Positions 1 through 5,776 are shown, counted from the stretch's first letter. The stretch: 7,149 bases of DNA from Christensenella sp. UBA1252 (GCA_002308575.1 DBVY01000059.1:31546-38694), one strand, 5' to 3'. The notes: generated by a model not told the origin, from the sequence alone. Numbers and translations are program-made.

Positions 1-81
1 CCGAAGGTGGGACTTGAACCCACACGTTGTCGCCAACAATGGATTTTGAGTCCATCGCGTCTGCCATTCCACCACTTCGGC
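1..81 (-). tRNA. tRNA-Leu (anticodon CAA), 3' end cut by window edge
   Basis: Read on the minus strand, the acceptor 5' strand GCCGAAG (75-81) pairs with CTTCGG at 1-6. Base 72 and the discriminator base lie just outside the window. The anticodon loop is CTCAAAA, closed by ATGGA/TCCAT, giving anticodon CAA, which reads the leucine codon UUG. A long variable arm (TGTTG, loop GCGA, CAACG) marks a class II tRNA, as expected for leucine. The T arm is GTGGG-TTCAAGT-CCCAC. Whether CCA is encoded cannot be seen. It is preceded by its own promoter and appears to be a stand-alone unit as far as the window shows. Confidence 0.96.
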
Positions 82-91
82 TTGCTACATT

Positions 92-120
92 ACTATACCA
101 CACGGAAAAAGGAATTGCAA
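92..120 (-). promoter_or_regulatory. sigma-A type promoter for tRNA-Leu
   Basis: On the minus strand there is a -35 TTGCAA (115-120), a 17-base spacer and a -10 TATAGT (92-97). Transcription would begin near base 85, about four bases before the mature tRNA 5' end at 81, which fits a short tRNA leader. The hexamers and spacer are read directly; the start site is inferred. Confidence 0.8.
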
Positions 121-266
121 GCGCTTTTTCTCGTTTTTCTAAATGCAAAGTTTCTTTAAAAAAACGGAAATTCGCGGCTTCGTCGCGCACCGAACGAATT
201 AAGATCGCATAGAATGCAGTGTACGAAAGATAAGATCCTCCGGATAAAGAAATACCGTCGAAAAGC

Positions 267-278
267 GCCGACGTCGGC
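267..278. repeat. 12-bp perfect palindrome
   Basis: GCCGACGTCGGC is a perfect palindrome with no loop, lying in the gene-free stretch between the tRNA and the membrane protein gene, 15 bases before the plus-strand terminator. It could be a dimeric protein-binding site or chance; no second copy was noticed. The rest of 121-292 holds no credible ORF or RNA gene that I can recognise. Confidence 0.4.
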
Positions 279-292
279 TTGGATTCGTTTCC

Positions 293-323
293 CGTACCGC
301 TCGAAAGGGCGGTACGTTTTTTT
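293..323 (+). terminator. intrinsic terminator, no visible upstream gene
   Basis: CGTACCGC (293-300) pairs perfectly with GCGGTACG (309-316) across an 8-base loop, followed by seven T (317-323) on the plus strand. The minus-strand side has no T run, so the orientation is plus. No plus-strand gene lies upstream in the window, so it may end an unrecognised small RNA, or transcription entering against the tRNA gene. Confidence 0.75.
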
Positions 324-348
324 CAATAAGAATTAAACGGGCGAAGGC

Positions 349-939
349 TTATTCGCTTTCGGAAATCGGTTCCTCGGGGGTCGGCGTAAGCGCCTCGTTT
401 TTGTTTTGCAGATAAAGGATGATGCCGGCGACAACGTCCAAACAAAAGATAAAGAGCAAAAAGACGACGAGAACCAGCGCGCCGTTTTTCTTTTTCCCCT
501 TTTTCAGGCGAGCGTTGCGAATATATAACGCTACGTCCGGAAGAGAAGTTCCGAGTAAGCAGAAATAAGCGTTACTCATTAAAAGAGTTACGACTACGGG
601 GATGCCGATCATCATAAAAGGATTGAACATAGCTGCGACGAGAATAAAGCCCATCGCAAAATTCAAAATATACCAAGGGATCAGCACGAGCTTGACCACC
701 ATAACCGTTTTGCTGAGGTCGACTTCCCCTTTTGCAAGCGAAACGATCGACAAAACGATATTGACGATGATAACGGGAGAAACGATCGACGCCAGAATAC
801 CCGCCGCTTTCAAAAGCCCTTTCGCAAGCGCTTCGTTATCGACGGGGATCATCTGCGTAATAAAAAAGATATACAGGGGTATCCCCATAACGTACATTCC
901 GACCGCTTGCGCGATTAACGTAATTTTTTGAACTTTCAT
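349..939 (-). CDS. small multi-pass membrane protein of unknown function
   Basis: This 196-residue protein is not assigned to a family here. About five hydrophobic segments are visible: roughly residues 7-29, 44-69, 81-104, 107-130 and 153-177. A strongly basic loop (about 141-152, rich in Lys and Arg) precedes the last segment, and the tail is acidic (PEEPISESE). There is no cleavable signal peptide or catalytic motif. The basic loop suggests it faces the cytoplasm. The ATG at 937-939 is supported by a purine-rich AAGGGGGG site a few bases upstream and by a promoter whose start would give a leader of about 22 bases. It is monocistronic and divergent from the AbrB/ABC transporter operon. A short hairpin (341-356) overlaps the stop codon but lacks a T run. 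A role in membrane stress or transport would be speculation. Confidence 0.82.
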   Translation of the reverse strand: MKVQKITLIAQAVGMYVMGIPLYIFFITQMIPVDNEALAKGLLKAAGILASIVSPVIIVNIVLSIVSLAKGEVDLSKTVMVVKLVLIPWYILNFAMGFILVAAMFNPFMMIGIPVVVTLLMSNAYFCLLGTSLPDVALYIRNARLKKGKKKNGALVLVVFLLFIFCLDVVAGIILYLQNKNEALTPTPEEPISESE

Positions 940-968
940 TAAATGCCCCCCTTACCGTTCGATAAATC

Positions 969-997
969 ATTATAATCAATTTCCTTTTCCGAATCAA
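969..997 (-). promoter_or_regulatory. sigma-A type promoter for the membrane protein gene
   Basis: On the minus strand there is a -35 TTGATT (992-997), a 17-base spacer and a perfect -10 TATAAT (969-974). The inferred start near 962 lies about 22 bases before the ATG at 939, leaving room for the ribosome binding site and little else. This argues against a riboswitch leader. Confidence 0.8.
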
Positions 998-1031
998 GTG
1001 ATTTCCTCATACCCCTATCCGTGCTGCTTTG

Positions 1032-1065
1032 CGCGCGTTCACTTCCCTGCGCACACTTACGCGCG
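1032..1065. repeat. inverted repeat in divergent promoter region
   Basis: CGCGCGT (1032-1038) and ACGCGCG (1059-1065) are perfect inverted 7-base arms separated by 20 bases. The arms sit two helical turns apart between the two divergent promoters, ending 25 bases before the -35 at 1091. The position suits an operator or activator site, but the GC-rich arms could also be chance. Confidence 0.4.
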
Positions 1066-1090
1066 GGATCCGAAAAAAGCCAAAAACCGC

Positions 1091-1119
1091 TGGACAACGG
1101 ATGCGGGTGGTGGTAATAT
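1091..1119 (+). promoter_or_regulatory. promoter of the AbrB/ABC transporter operon
   Basis: -35 TGGACA (1091-1096, five of six bases of TTGACA), a 17-base spacer and -10 TAATAT (1114-1119, four of six). The inferred start near 1126 gives a leader of about 28 bases. The weaker -10 is compatible with a regulated promoter. Confidence 0.65.
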
Positions 1120-1123
1120 GTAG

Positions 1124-1141
1124 GAAAAGTAAGAAAAGTAA
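1124..1141 (+). repeat. tandem 9-base repeat, possible operator
   Basis: GAAAAGTAA occurs twice in direct tandem (1124-1132, 1133-1141), from just after the -10 up to the ribosome binding site. Something bound here would block transcription start. AbrB-family proteins often control their own genes through AT-rich sites, so an operator for the first gene product is a reasonable inference, not proven. Confidence 0.4.
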
Positions 1142-1146
1142 GGCGG
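1140..1146 (+). promoter_or_regulatory. ribosome binding site that fixes the regulator start
   Basis: AAGGCGG (extending to GTG, one mismatch to AAGGAGGTG) ends 7 bases before ATG 1154. An in-frame GTG at 1148 is too close to serve, so the ATG is preferred. Confidence 0.7.
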
Positions 1147-1153
1147 TGTGTAT

Positions 1154-1378
1154 ATGAAAAAAATCGAAAAAGATCGGTTTATCGTCAGCGTAAAGGTCGG
1201 ACCGAAAGGACAGATCACGATCCCCGTGGAAGCGAGGACTCTTTTCGGGATCGACGTGGGCGACACTCTGATGGTTATGGGCGACAAGGCGCGCGGGGGG
1301 CTCGCGATCCTCAAAGACGATATGTTTTACAATTTGATGGGAGGTTTAACGCCGAATGACAGCGATCAAGATCGATAA
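1154..1378 (+). CDS. AbrB/SpoVT-type transcriptional regulator
   Basis: This 74-residue protein carries one swapped-hairpin SpoVT-AbrB DNA-binding domain over about residues 10-50. The diagnostic features are V-x-x-KGQITIP, then a conserved E-x-R, LFGI-x-x-GD and a following beta strand. Such proteins dimerise and bind DNA as transition-state or antitoxin-like regulators. Length fits the small single-domain members. The start at ATG 1154 is chosen over GTG 1148 because of the ribosome binding site at 1140. Its end overlaps the ABC ATPase start by 23 bases, so the two are co-translated, and it probably controls the transporter operon it heads, including itself. A MazE-like antitoxin is less likely because no toxin gene follows. 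The target sites are unknown. Confidence 0.88.
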   Translation: MKKIEKDRFIVSVKVGPKGQITIPVEARTLFGIDVGDTLMVMGDKARGGLAILKDDMFYNLMGGLTPNDSDQDR

Positions 1379-2090
1379 ACTCACAAAAAAATACAAAGAC
1401 CTGACGGCGGTCGATTCGCTCTCTCTCGAAATCGTGGAAGGCGAGCTGTTCTCGCTGCTCGGCGTAAACGGCGCAGGCAAAACGACGACAATCAAGATGC
1501 TTTCGGGGCTCGTGATCCCTTCTTCGGGCGACGCCGAGATCCTCGGGCATTCGATTCTCCGCGAGCCGGACAAGATCAAAGGATTGATCGATCTTTCGAT
1601 GCAGGAAACCGCCGTTGCGAGAAAGCTGACCGTTCGGGAGAACGTCCGTTTTTATGCCGCCCTTTCGGGGCAAAGCAAAGAAGAGATCGAGAAGAGCGAA
1701 CGCTACGTGTTCGACGTTTTCGGGCTCGGCGAGGTTTCGGGGAAAAAAGCGTCGGAACTTTCGGGCGGTTGGCAACGCAAACTCTCGATCGCCCTCGCTT
1801 TGATCACGAAGCCCAAGATCCTTTTCCTCGACGAACCGACCTTGGGGCTGGACGTCCTCGCGCGGCGCGAACTTTGGGCGGCGATCAAAAATCTCAAAGG
1901 CAAAATGACGATCATTTTGACGACGCATTATATGGAAGAAGCCGAAGCGCTTTCCGACCGCATCGGCATTATGAAAAGCGGGAAACTCGTGTTTACGGGC
2001 ACAAAGGAAGAACTCTTCGAAGCGTCGGGCGAAAAAAGCGTGGAAGACGCGTTCGTTCGCCTCGTGACGGAAGGAGGCTATCATGCGTAA
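1356..2090 (+). CDS. ABC transporter ATP-binding protein (ABC-2 exporter type)
   Basis: This 244-residue nucleotide-binding subunit should hydrolyse ATP to drive the membrane subunit encoded next. Walker A is GVNGAGKTT from residue 36, the Q-loop glutamine is Gln83, the signature is LSGGW at 135-139, Walker B is ILFLDE at 155-160 with catalytic Glu160, the D-loop is LGLD at 163-166, and the switch histidine is His191. All catalytic elements are present, so it should be active. It resembles the COG1131 exporters (drug, antibiotic or peptide export). The Trp in the signature, where Gln or Met is common, is a small oddity. GGGAGG at 1339-1344 lies 11 bases before the ATG inside the regulator gene; the 3' end overlaps the permease gene by 8 bases. 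Substrate is not predictable. Confidence 0.95.
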   Translation: MTAIKIDKLTKKYKDLTAVDSLSLEIVEGELFSLLGVNGAGKTTTIKMLSGLVIPSSGDAEILGHSILREPDKIKGLIDLSMQETAVARKLTVRENVRFYAALSGQSKEEIEKSERYVFDVFGLGEVSGKKASELSGGWQRKLSIALALITKPKILFLDEPTLGLDVLARRELWAAIKNLKGKMTIILTTHYMEEAEALSDRIGIMKSGKLVFTGTKEELFEASGEKSVEDAFVRLVTEGGYHA

Positions 2091-2835
2091 ATCCTTTTCG
2101 AGAATCGGAACGTTGACCGTTCGCAATATCAAAGAGATCGCGCGCGATCCCCTTTCCCTGATCTTCATCTTCGCGATGCCGCTTGCGATGCAAATTCTGT
2201 TTTACTTCACCTTCCACAAGATGACGCCGCAATTCGAAATGAAATATCTCGCGCCCGGTATCGTCCTCTTTTCGCAGGCGTTTTTGACCCTGTTTATGGG
2301 TTTATTGATCGCCCTCGACCGCACGACTTCCTTTTTGACGAGGCTTTACGTTTCGGAAGCGAAAGCCTATGAATTCATTTTATCCTACGCTCTTTCCGCT
2401 CTGCCGATCGTTTTCATCCAATCCGTTCTCTTTTTCCTCGTGGGCGGCATCATCGATCCCAAGATCTTCGGCGCGGGGATGCTTCTTGCCCTGCTCCTCA
2501 GCCTTTTTACTTCGCTGACCTTCCTCGGACTCGGCATTTTGTTCGGCTGTCTTTGCAACGAAAAATCGATCGGGGGCGTTGCCTCGATCGTGATCGCGGG
2601 ACAATCCCTGCTTTCCGGTATGTGGTTTCCGATGGAAGGAATTCCCAAAGGCGTTTTAACCTTAATGAACGTTTTGCCGTTTCGGAACGCGACGACTTTG
2701 GTGCAAAACGCGCTGAACGGCGCGCCCGCTTCCTTCAAGGCGTTCGGCTTGCCGATCCTCGTCGTGGCGGCGTACGCGCTCGGGTTCTTGACCCTTTCGA
2801 TTTTTGTTTTCAGAAACAAAATGAAGGCGAAATAA
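2083..2835 (+). CDS. ABC-2 type transporter permease
   Basis: This 250-residue integral membrane protein has about six predicted segments: near residues 24-44, 57-77, 98-120, 129-155, 165-185 and 221-243. That is the usual layout of ABC-2 permeases. The segment near 175-210 (SGMWFPMEGIPKG, then LPFRNATTLV) matches the conserved late region of the family, where a proline-containing turn precedes the last membrane helix. The N terminus is a cytoplasmic amphipathic stretch (RNIKEIARDPLS) typical for contact with the ATPase. The start overlaps the ATPase stop within ATGCGTAA, with AAGGAGG at 2071-2077, so translation is coupled. With two ATPase and two permease copies it would form a simple exporter. 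Cargo is unknown. Confidence 0.93.
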   Translation: MRKSFSRIGTLTVRNIKEIARDPLSLIFIFAMPLAMQILFYFTFHKMTPQFEMKYLAPGIVLFSQAFLTLFMGLLIALDRTTSFLTRLYVSEAKAYEFILSYALSALPIVFIQSVLFFLVGGIIDPKIFGAGMLLALLLSLFTSLTFLGLGILFGCLCNEKSIGGVASIVIAGQSLLSGMWFPMEGIPKGVLTLMNVLPFRNATTLVQNALNGAPASFKAFGLPILVVAAYALGFLTLSIFVFRNKMKAK

Positions 2836-2836
2836 G

Positions 2837-3436
2837 ATGAAAACGCGCGTGCTTTACATTCACGGAAAGGACGGAAGCCCCACGGAAGCGGAACACTACA
2901 AGCCGCTGTTCCCCTCTTTTGAAGTCATCGGTTTGGATTACCGCTCTTTTACGCCTTGGGACGCGAAAGAGGAGTTTGCCGCGGCGATCAAAGGAATCAA
3001 AGCCGGGTGCGACCGCCTGCTCCTCGTGGCAAACAGCCTCGGCGCTTATTACACAATGAACGCGAGCGTCGGCGATTTGATCGAAAAGGCGTTTTTCATC
3101 TCCCCGATCGTCAACCTCGAACGGTTGATCCTTGACATTATGGCGGCGTCGGGCGTTTCCGAAGAAGAACTCAAAGCAAAGGGGCTCGTTCCGTCCGCTT
3201 TCGGAGAAGACCTCTCTTGGGAGTACCTTTTTTACGTTCGGTCGCACCCGATCGAATGGACAGTTCCGACCGAGATCCTTTACGGCTCCGAGGACAACCT
3301 GACTTCGCTCGAAACCGTTTCGGCGTTCGCGGCGGCGCACGGCGCTCGCCTGACCGTTATGGACGGCGGCGAACATTGGTTCCATACGCCCGAGCAAATG
3401 GCGTTTCTCGACGAGTGGATCCGAAAATCCTTATAA
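2837..3436 (+). CDS. small alpha/beta-hydrolase
   Basis: This 199-residue soluble protein has the alpha/beta-hydrolase plan: a first strand and oxyanion-type HGKDG at residues 9-13, a nucleophile elbow ANSLG with Ser67, an acid at Asp153 (GSEDNLT) and a histidine at His180 (GGEHWFH). Strand order and spacing fit the small single-domain serine hydrolases. The elbow has Ala in place of the first Gly of G-x-S-x-G. There is no signal peptide, so it acts in the cytoplasm. It begins one base after the permease stop, with GAAGG 9 bases upstream of the ATG, and is the last gene of the operon. It may act on a compound related to the exporter, but the link is by position only. Esterase, amidase and peptidase activity are all possible. 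Confidence 0.9.
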   Translation: MKTRVLYIHGKDGSPTEAEHYKPLFPSFEVIGLDYRSFTPWDAKEEFAAAIKGIKAGCDRLLLVANSLGAYYTMNASVGDLIEKAFFISPIVNLERLILDIMAASGVSEEELKAKGLVPSAFGEDLSWEYLFYVRSHPIEWTVPTEILYGSEDNLTSLETVSAFAAAHGARLTVMDGGEHWFHTPEQMAFLDEWIRKSL

Positions 3437-3446
3437 TTCTCCTTTC

Positions 3447-3473
3447 GGATCACGCGATGCGCGATCCTTTTTT
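3447..3473 (+). terminator. intrinsic terminator of the transporter operon
   Basis: GGATC (3447-3451) pairs with GATCC (3463-3467); an inner CGC/GCG stem follows one mismatch, with a three-base loop, then six T (3468-3473). It begins 10 bases after the hydrolase stop, so it ends the AbrB/ABC/hydrolase transcript. Confidence 0.85.
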
Positions 3474-3475
3474 AT

Positions 3476-3500
3476 AAAAAAAGAGGCGAAAACCTCTTTT
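3476..3500 (-). terminator. hairpin with minus-strand T run (terminator)
   Basis: AAAAGAGG (3479-3486) pairs with CCTCTTTT (3493-3500) around CGAAAA. On the minus strand the stem runs into seven T, so it fits a terminator for transcription coming from the right. On the plus strand four T also lie in the stem, so some two-way action is possible. Confidence 0.6.
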
Positions 3501-3504
3501 ATGC

Positions 3505-3607
3505 AAATATGCGCATAGGTGCATATTTTGAATTCGAAGTAATTCATTGTACTTTTCTTTGAAGAAAAGATACCAAAAGAAGGCGGGGGTTGCGATCCGC
3601 TCGGATC
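3505..3607. repeat. cluster of four hairpins in convergent spacer
   Basis: Four perfect inverted repeats follow each other: AAATATGC/GCATATTT (3505-3512, 3521-3528), TGAATT/AATTCA (3529-3534, 3541-3546), CTTTTCTT/AAGAAAAG (3552-3559, 3562-3569) and GATCCG/CGGATC (3594-3599, 3602-3607). Loops are 2-8 bases. No credible gene lies here. It could be a repetitive extragenic element, a structured RNA or old terminator debris; only one copy is present in the window. Confidence 0.5.
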
Positions 3608-3631
3608 ATAGATCCTTCACGCGCTTTGGCT

Positions 3632-3655
3632 AAAAACAGCGCACCGTGCTGTTTT
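3632..3655 (-). terminator. intrinsic terminator of the minus-strand cluster
   Basis: AAAACAGC (3633-3640) and GCTGTTTT (3648-3655) form a perfect 8-base stem with a 7-base loop. Read on the minus strand it ends in TTTTT, 37 bases past the stop of the zinc-ribbon ORF. It would end the transcript from the flavoprotein, glf and lipoprotein genes. The GC part of the stem is short, so efficiency may be modest. Confidence 0.55.
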
Positions 3656-3691
3656 CTTAACGCGTCGCGCCCGAACCCCTCAAACGCTTTT

Positions 3692-3835
3692 TTATTTTTT
3701 ACAATTGGGGCATTTTGCTCCACAATCTTTAAAATGATCCGGTCTTTGTTTCCGGACAAACCCACACAACTCGCACTTATATTCAGAATTTATCTGAGAG
3801 CCATTATACTTCAATACCTTTATCGTTTTCGTCAT
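3692..3835 (-). CDS. short zinc-ribbon-like protein, uncertain gene
   Basis: From ATG 3835 this gives 47 residues. Cys21 and Cys24 (CELC) with Cys42 and Cys45 (CPNC) form the two knuckles of a possible zinc ribbon; Cys38 and His34 lie between. The protein is otherwise basic and has no other domain. No good ribosome binding site precedes the ATG, and the upstream region is a run of nine T. An alternative TTG start at 3883 would give 63 residues but has its AAGG directly abutting it, which is too close. The ORF lies downstream of the lipoprotein gene in the same frame, with no terminator between. It may be a real small protein, or the remnant of a larger zinc-binding protein. Confidence 0.45.
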   Translation of the reverse strand: MTKTIKVLKYNGSQINSEYKCELCGFVRKQRPDHFKDCGAKCPNCKK

Positions 3836-3910
3836 ATGCTTACAAAAAAAAAGAAAATAACGCGATTCCCTATGAATTAACAACCTTTTTCTTACAATGA
3901 TCCTTGTCGC

Positions 3911-4657
3911 TTAAGCGTTCGCTTCGCGATCCCAAGCGTCGGTGTCGGGGAGCGTTACGGAAGCGTCGCCGTACACAAACGACCAAGAAAGGTCGCTGAC
4001 GGTTTCACCGTCGGCGGTGGTTATAACGACGCGAAGGGTTTGCACTAAATCGCGGTCGAGCGACGCCGTTATCGCATAGTTACGATCATCTGCGGTACAA
4101 GTAAAGTCCAACGTGCCACTGGAAACGTTGCTTTTCCACTCGATCGTGGAACGACAACTGAAATTCTCGCCCTTTTCCGGAACGTCGTCGGCGACACTCA
4201 AGCCGTTTTCCTTATTCAAAAACGCGCAATAGTTGCGCTTATAGACCTCTGCCATCACGCCGTTTTCGCTTTCCGCTAAATACCCTCTTTTGGTGCTGTC
4301 CGAGCATATATAAGAGTGTTGTGCTTGATTCACGTTCGCAACGTAAAAATGGGAACCTTTTTTGAAAGCGTAGACTTCCGAACCGTCCTTATTCAACGTG
4401 TGACTGCTCGTGCCCTTTACGGTTTCGGTGTACTGCACTTCGCCGCTTTGATTTTTGCAAGTAACGACGAAGTCGGGATCTGTCAGCGTTTCTTCAAAGA
4501 AGTCGCTTTTCAATTCCAAAGACCAGTCTTTTTCCAAAGAAGAAGCATAGTCGGTTCCGTCCATATGTCCAAATTCAATGTTGCAAGCGGAAAGCGCGAA
4601 GACGCTTACTACGCAAACGAGCAAAACGATCGACAAAAACAATCTTGATTTTTTCAT
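3911..4657 (-). CDS. secreted lipoprotein of unknown function
   Basis: This 248-residue protein begins with a lipoprotein signal: positively charged KKSR, a hydrophobic core at residues 6-22 and the lipobox LSAC, so Cys25 should be lipidated and the protein anchored outside the membrane. The mature part has alternating short polar and hydrophobic stretches that look beta-rich, five further cysteines (67, 118, 144, 168, 187), and an acidic bias. I recognise no family or catalytic motif. The ATG at 4657 has a strong AAGGAGAGG site that overlaps the end of glf, whose stop lies 15 bases upstream, so co-transcription is likely. Codon choice looks somewhat more AT-rich than in glf by eye. A role in envelope glycan handling would be a guess from position alone. 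Confidence 0.85.
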   Translation of the reverse strand: MKKSRLFLSIVLLVCVVSVFALSACNIEFGHMDGTDYASSLEKDWSLELKSDFFEETLTDPDFVVTCKNQSGEVQYTETVKGTSSHTLNKDGSEVYAFKKGSHFYVANVNQAQHSYICSDSTKRGYLAESENGVMAEVYKRNYCAFLNKENGLSVADDVPEKGENFSCRSTIEWKSNVSSGTLDFTCTADDRNYAITASLDRDLVQTLRVVITTADGETVSDLSWSFVYGDASVTLPDTDAWDREANA

Positions 4658-4672
4658 ACGAAACCTCTCCTT

Positions 4673-5776
4673 TTAAATCCTTTCTTTTTCCGCGAGCGCA
4701 AAAGCGGACGCGATCACGTCGTCCATATCGTAATACTTGTATTCGCCGAGCCTGCCGCCGAACACGACGTTCTTTTCAAGGGCGGCTTTCGCTTTGTACT
4801 TTTCGAAGAGCGCTTGGTTCTTCTCGTTATTGACGGGATAATAGGCTTCCTTCCCGACCGTCCAGGCTTCGGGATACTCGCGGCTGATGATCGTTTGATC
4901 CCCTTCGCCGAATTCGAAGCGCTTATGCTCGATGATACGGGTAAACGGAACGTCCGCGGCGGTATAGTTGACGACGGCGGTTTCCTGAAAAAACGGCTGA
5001 TTTATAATTTCCCGTTCGAAACGCAGGCTCCTGTATTCGAGCGGGCCGAATTCATAGGAATAGAATTCGTCGATCGCGCCCGTGTAGATCGTTTTGTCCG
5101 CGATCCCCGCGTGCCCTTTGATAAACGATTTGTAATCCGCGTTCAACAAAACGTCGATCCCCGCGAGCATTTTTTCGACCATTTTCGTATAGCCGCCGAT
5201 CGGGATGCCTTGATAAACGTCGTTGAAATAATTGTTGTCGAACGTAAAGCGGAGCGGGATCCTTTTGATGATGGACGCGGGCAGATCTTTGCAAGCGCGC
5301 CCCCATTGCTTTTCGGTATAGCCTTTGATCAGTTTCTCGTAAACGTCGCGCCCGACGAGGCGGAGCGCCTGTTCTTCGAGGTTTTTCGGCTCTTCGTTTC
5401 CGAGCGACGCGATCTGCTTTTCGATGATTGCTTTCGCCTCTTTCGCCGTTTCCACGCCCCACATCTCACGGAAAGTGTTCATGTTGAACGGAAGATGGTA
5501 GATCTCTCCCTTATAGTTTGCGAGCGGAGAATTGATAAAGGAATTGAAGGCGGCGAAGCGATTGACGAACGACCAAACGCGCTCGTTCGAAGTATGGAAA
5601 ATATGGGCGCCGTAGGCATGCACGTGGATCCCGTTGACCGTTTCGGTGTGGGCGTTTCCCGCGATATGCGGGCGGCGGTCGATCACGAGCACCTTTTTCC
5701 CTTTGTCCGCGGCAAGGCGCGCGAACGATGCGCCGAACAGCCCCGCGCCGACGACCAAATAGTCGTACTTCGTCAT
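4673..5776 (-). CDS. glf: UDP-galactopyranose mutase
   Basis: This cytoplasmic flavoenzyme interconverts UDP-galactopyranose and UDP-galactofuranose, the donor for galactofuranose in surface glycans; it needs reduced FAD. The 367 residues match the usual bacterial length. The FAD-binding GAGLFG lies at residues 10-15, with an acid at the end of the second strand (VIDRR). Family hallmarks follow: GAHIFHT at 56-62, GYTEKQWG at 152-159, the RFTFDNNYFND stretch near 176-186, PLEYRSL at 245-251, Arg280 in PFTRIIEHK, and GRLGEYKYYDMD at 341-352. Arg280, Arg342 and Tyr349 fall where the family places substrate-phosphate contacts. ATG 5776 is chosen over an upstream TTG-type extension at 5866: it has GGAGG just upstream and the conserved N terminus begins there. 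Its ATG overlaps the flavoprotein stop as ATGA, so the two are coupled. No galactofuranosyltransferase is visible. Confidence 0.96.
   Translation of the reverse strand: MTKYDYLVVGAGLFGASFARLAADKGKKVLVIDRRPHIAGNAHTETVNGIHVHAYGAHIFHTSNERVWSFVNRFAAFNSFINSPLANYKGEIYHLPFNMNTFREMWGVETAKEAKAIIEKQIASLGNEEPKNLEEQALRLVGRDVYEKLIKGYTEKQWGRACKDLPASIIKRIPLRFTFDNNYFNDVYQGIPIGGYTKMVEKMLAGIDVLLNADYKSFIKGHAGIADKTIYTGAIDEFYSYEFGPLEYRSLRFEREIINQPFFQETAVVNYTAADVPFTRIIEHKRFEFGEGDQTIISREYPEAWTVGKEAYYPVNNEKNQALFEKYKAKAALEKNVVFGGRLGEYKYYDMDDVIASAFALAEKERI

Noticed and set aside
940..1153. Riboswitch or long leader in the divergent region
   Set aside because: Both promoters place the start within about 30 bases of the start codon, leaving no room for a structured leader.
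1154..1378. MazE-type antitoxin of a toxin-antitoxin pair
   Set aside because: The fold allows it, but the next gene is an ABC ATPase rather than a toxin, so a regulator is the better reading.
1311..2168. 285-residue minus-strand ORF
   Set aside because: Antisense to the ABC ATPase, which has every catalytic motif; the composition is that of a shadow frame.
2810..3397. 195-residue minus-strand ORF
   Set aside because: Antisense to the alpha/beta hydrolase with its intact triad; no domain and no operon context.
3505..3607. CRISPR array
   Set aside because: The inverted repeats differ from each other in sequence and size; there are no regularly spaced direct repeats.
3544..3765. 73-residue minus-strand ORF across the hairpin cluster
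   Set aside because: Its codons run through several inverted repeats and overlap the terminator at 3632-3655; basic low-information protein with no motif. More likely repeat DNA than a gene.
3590..3880. 96-residue plus-strand ORF
   Set aside because: Runs through the hairpins and antisense to the zinc-ribbon ORF; no ribosome site or motif seen.
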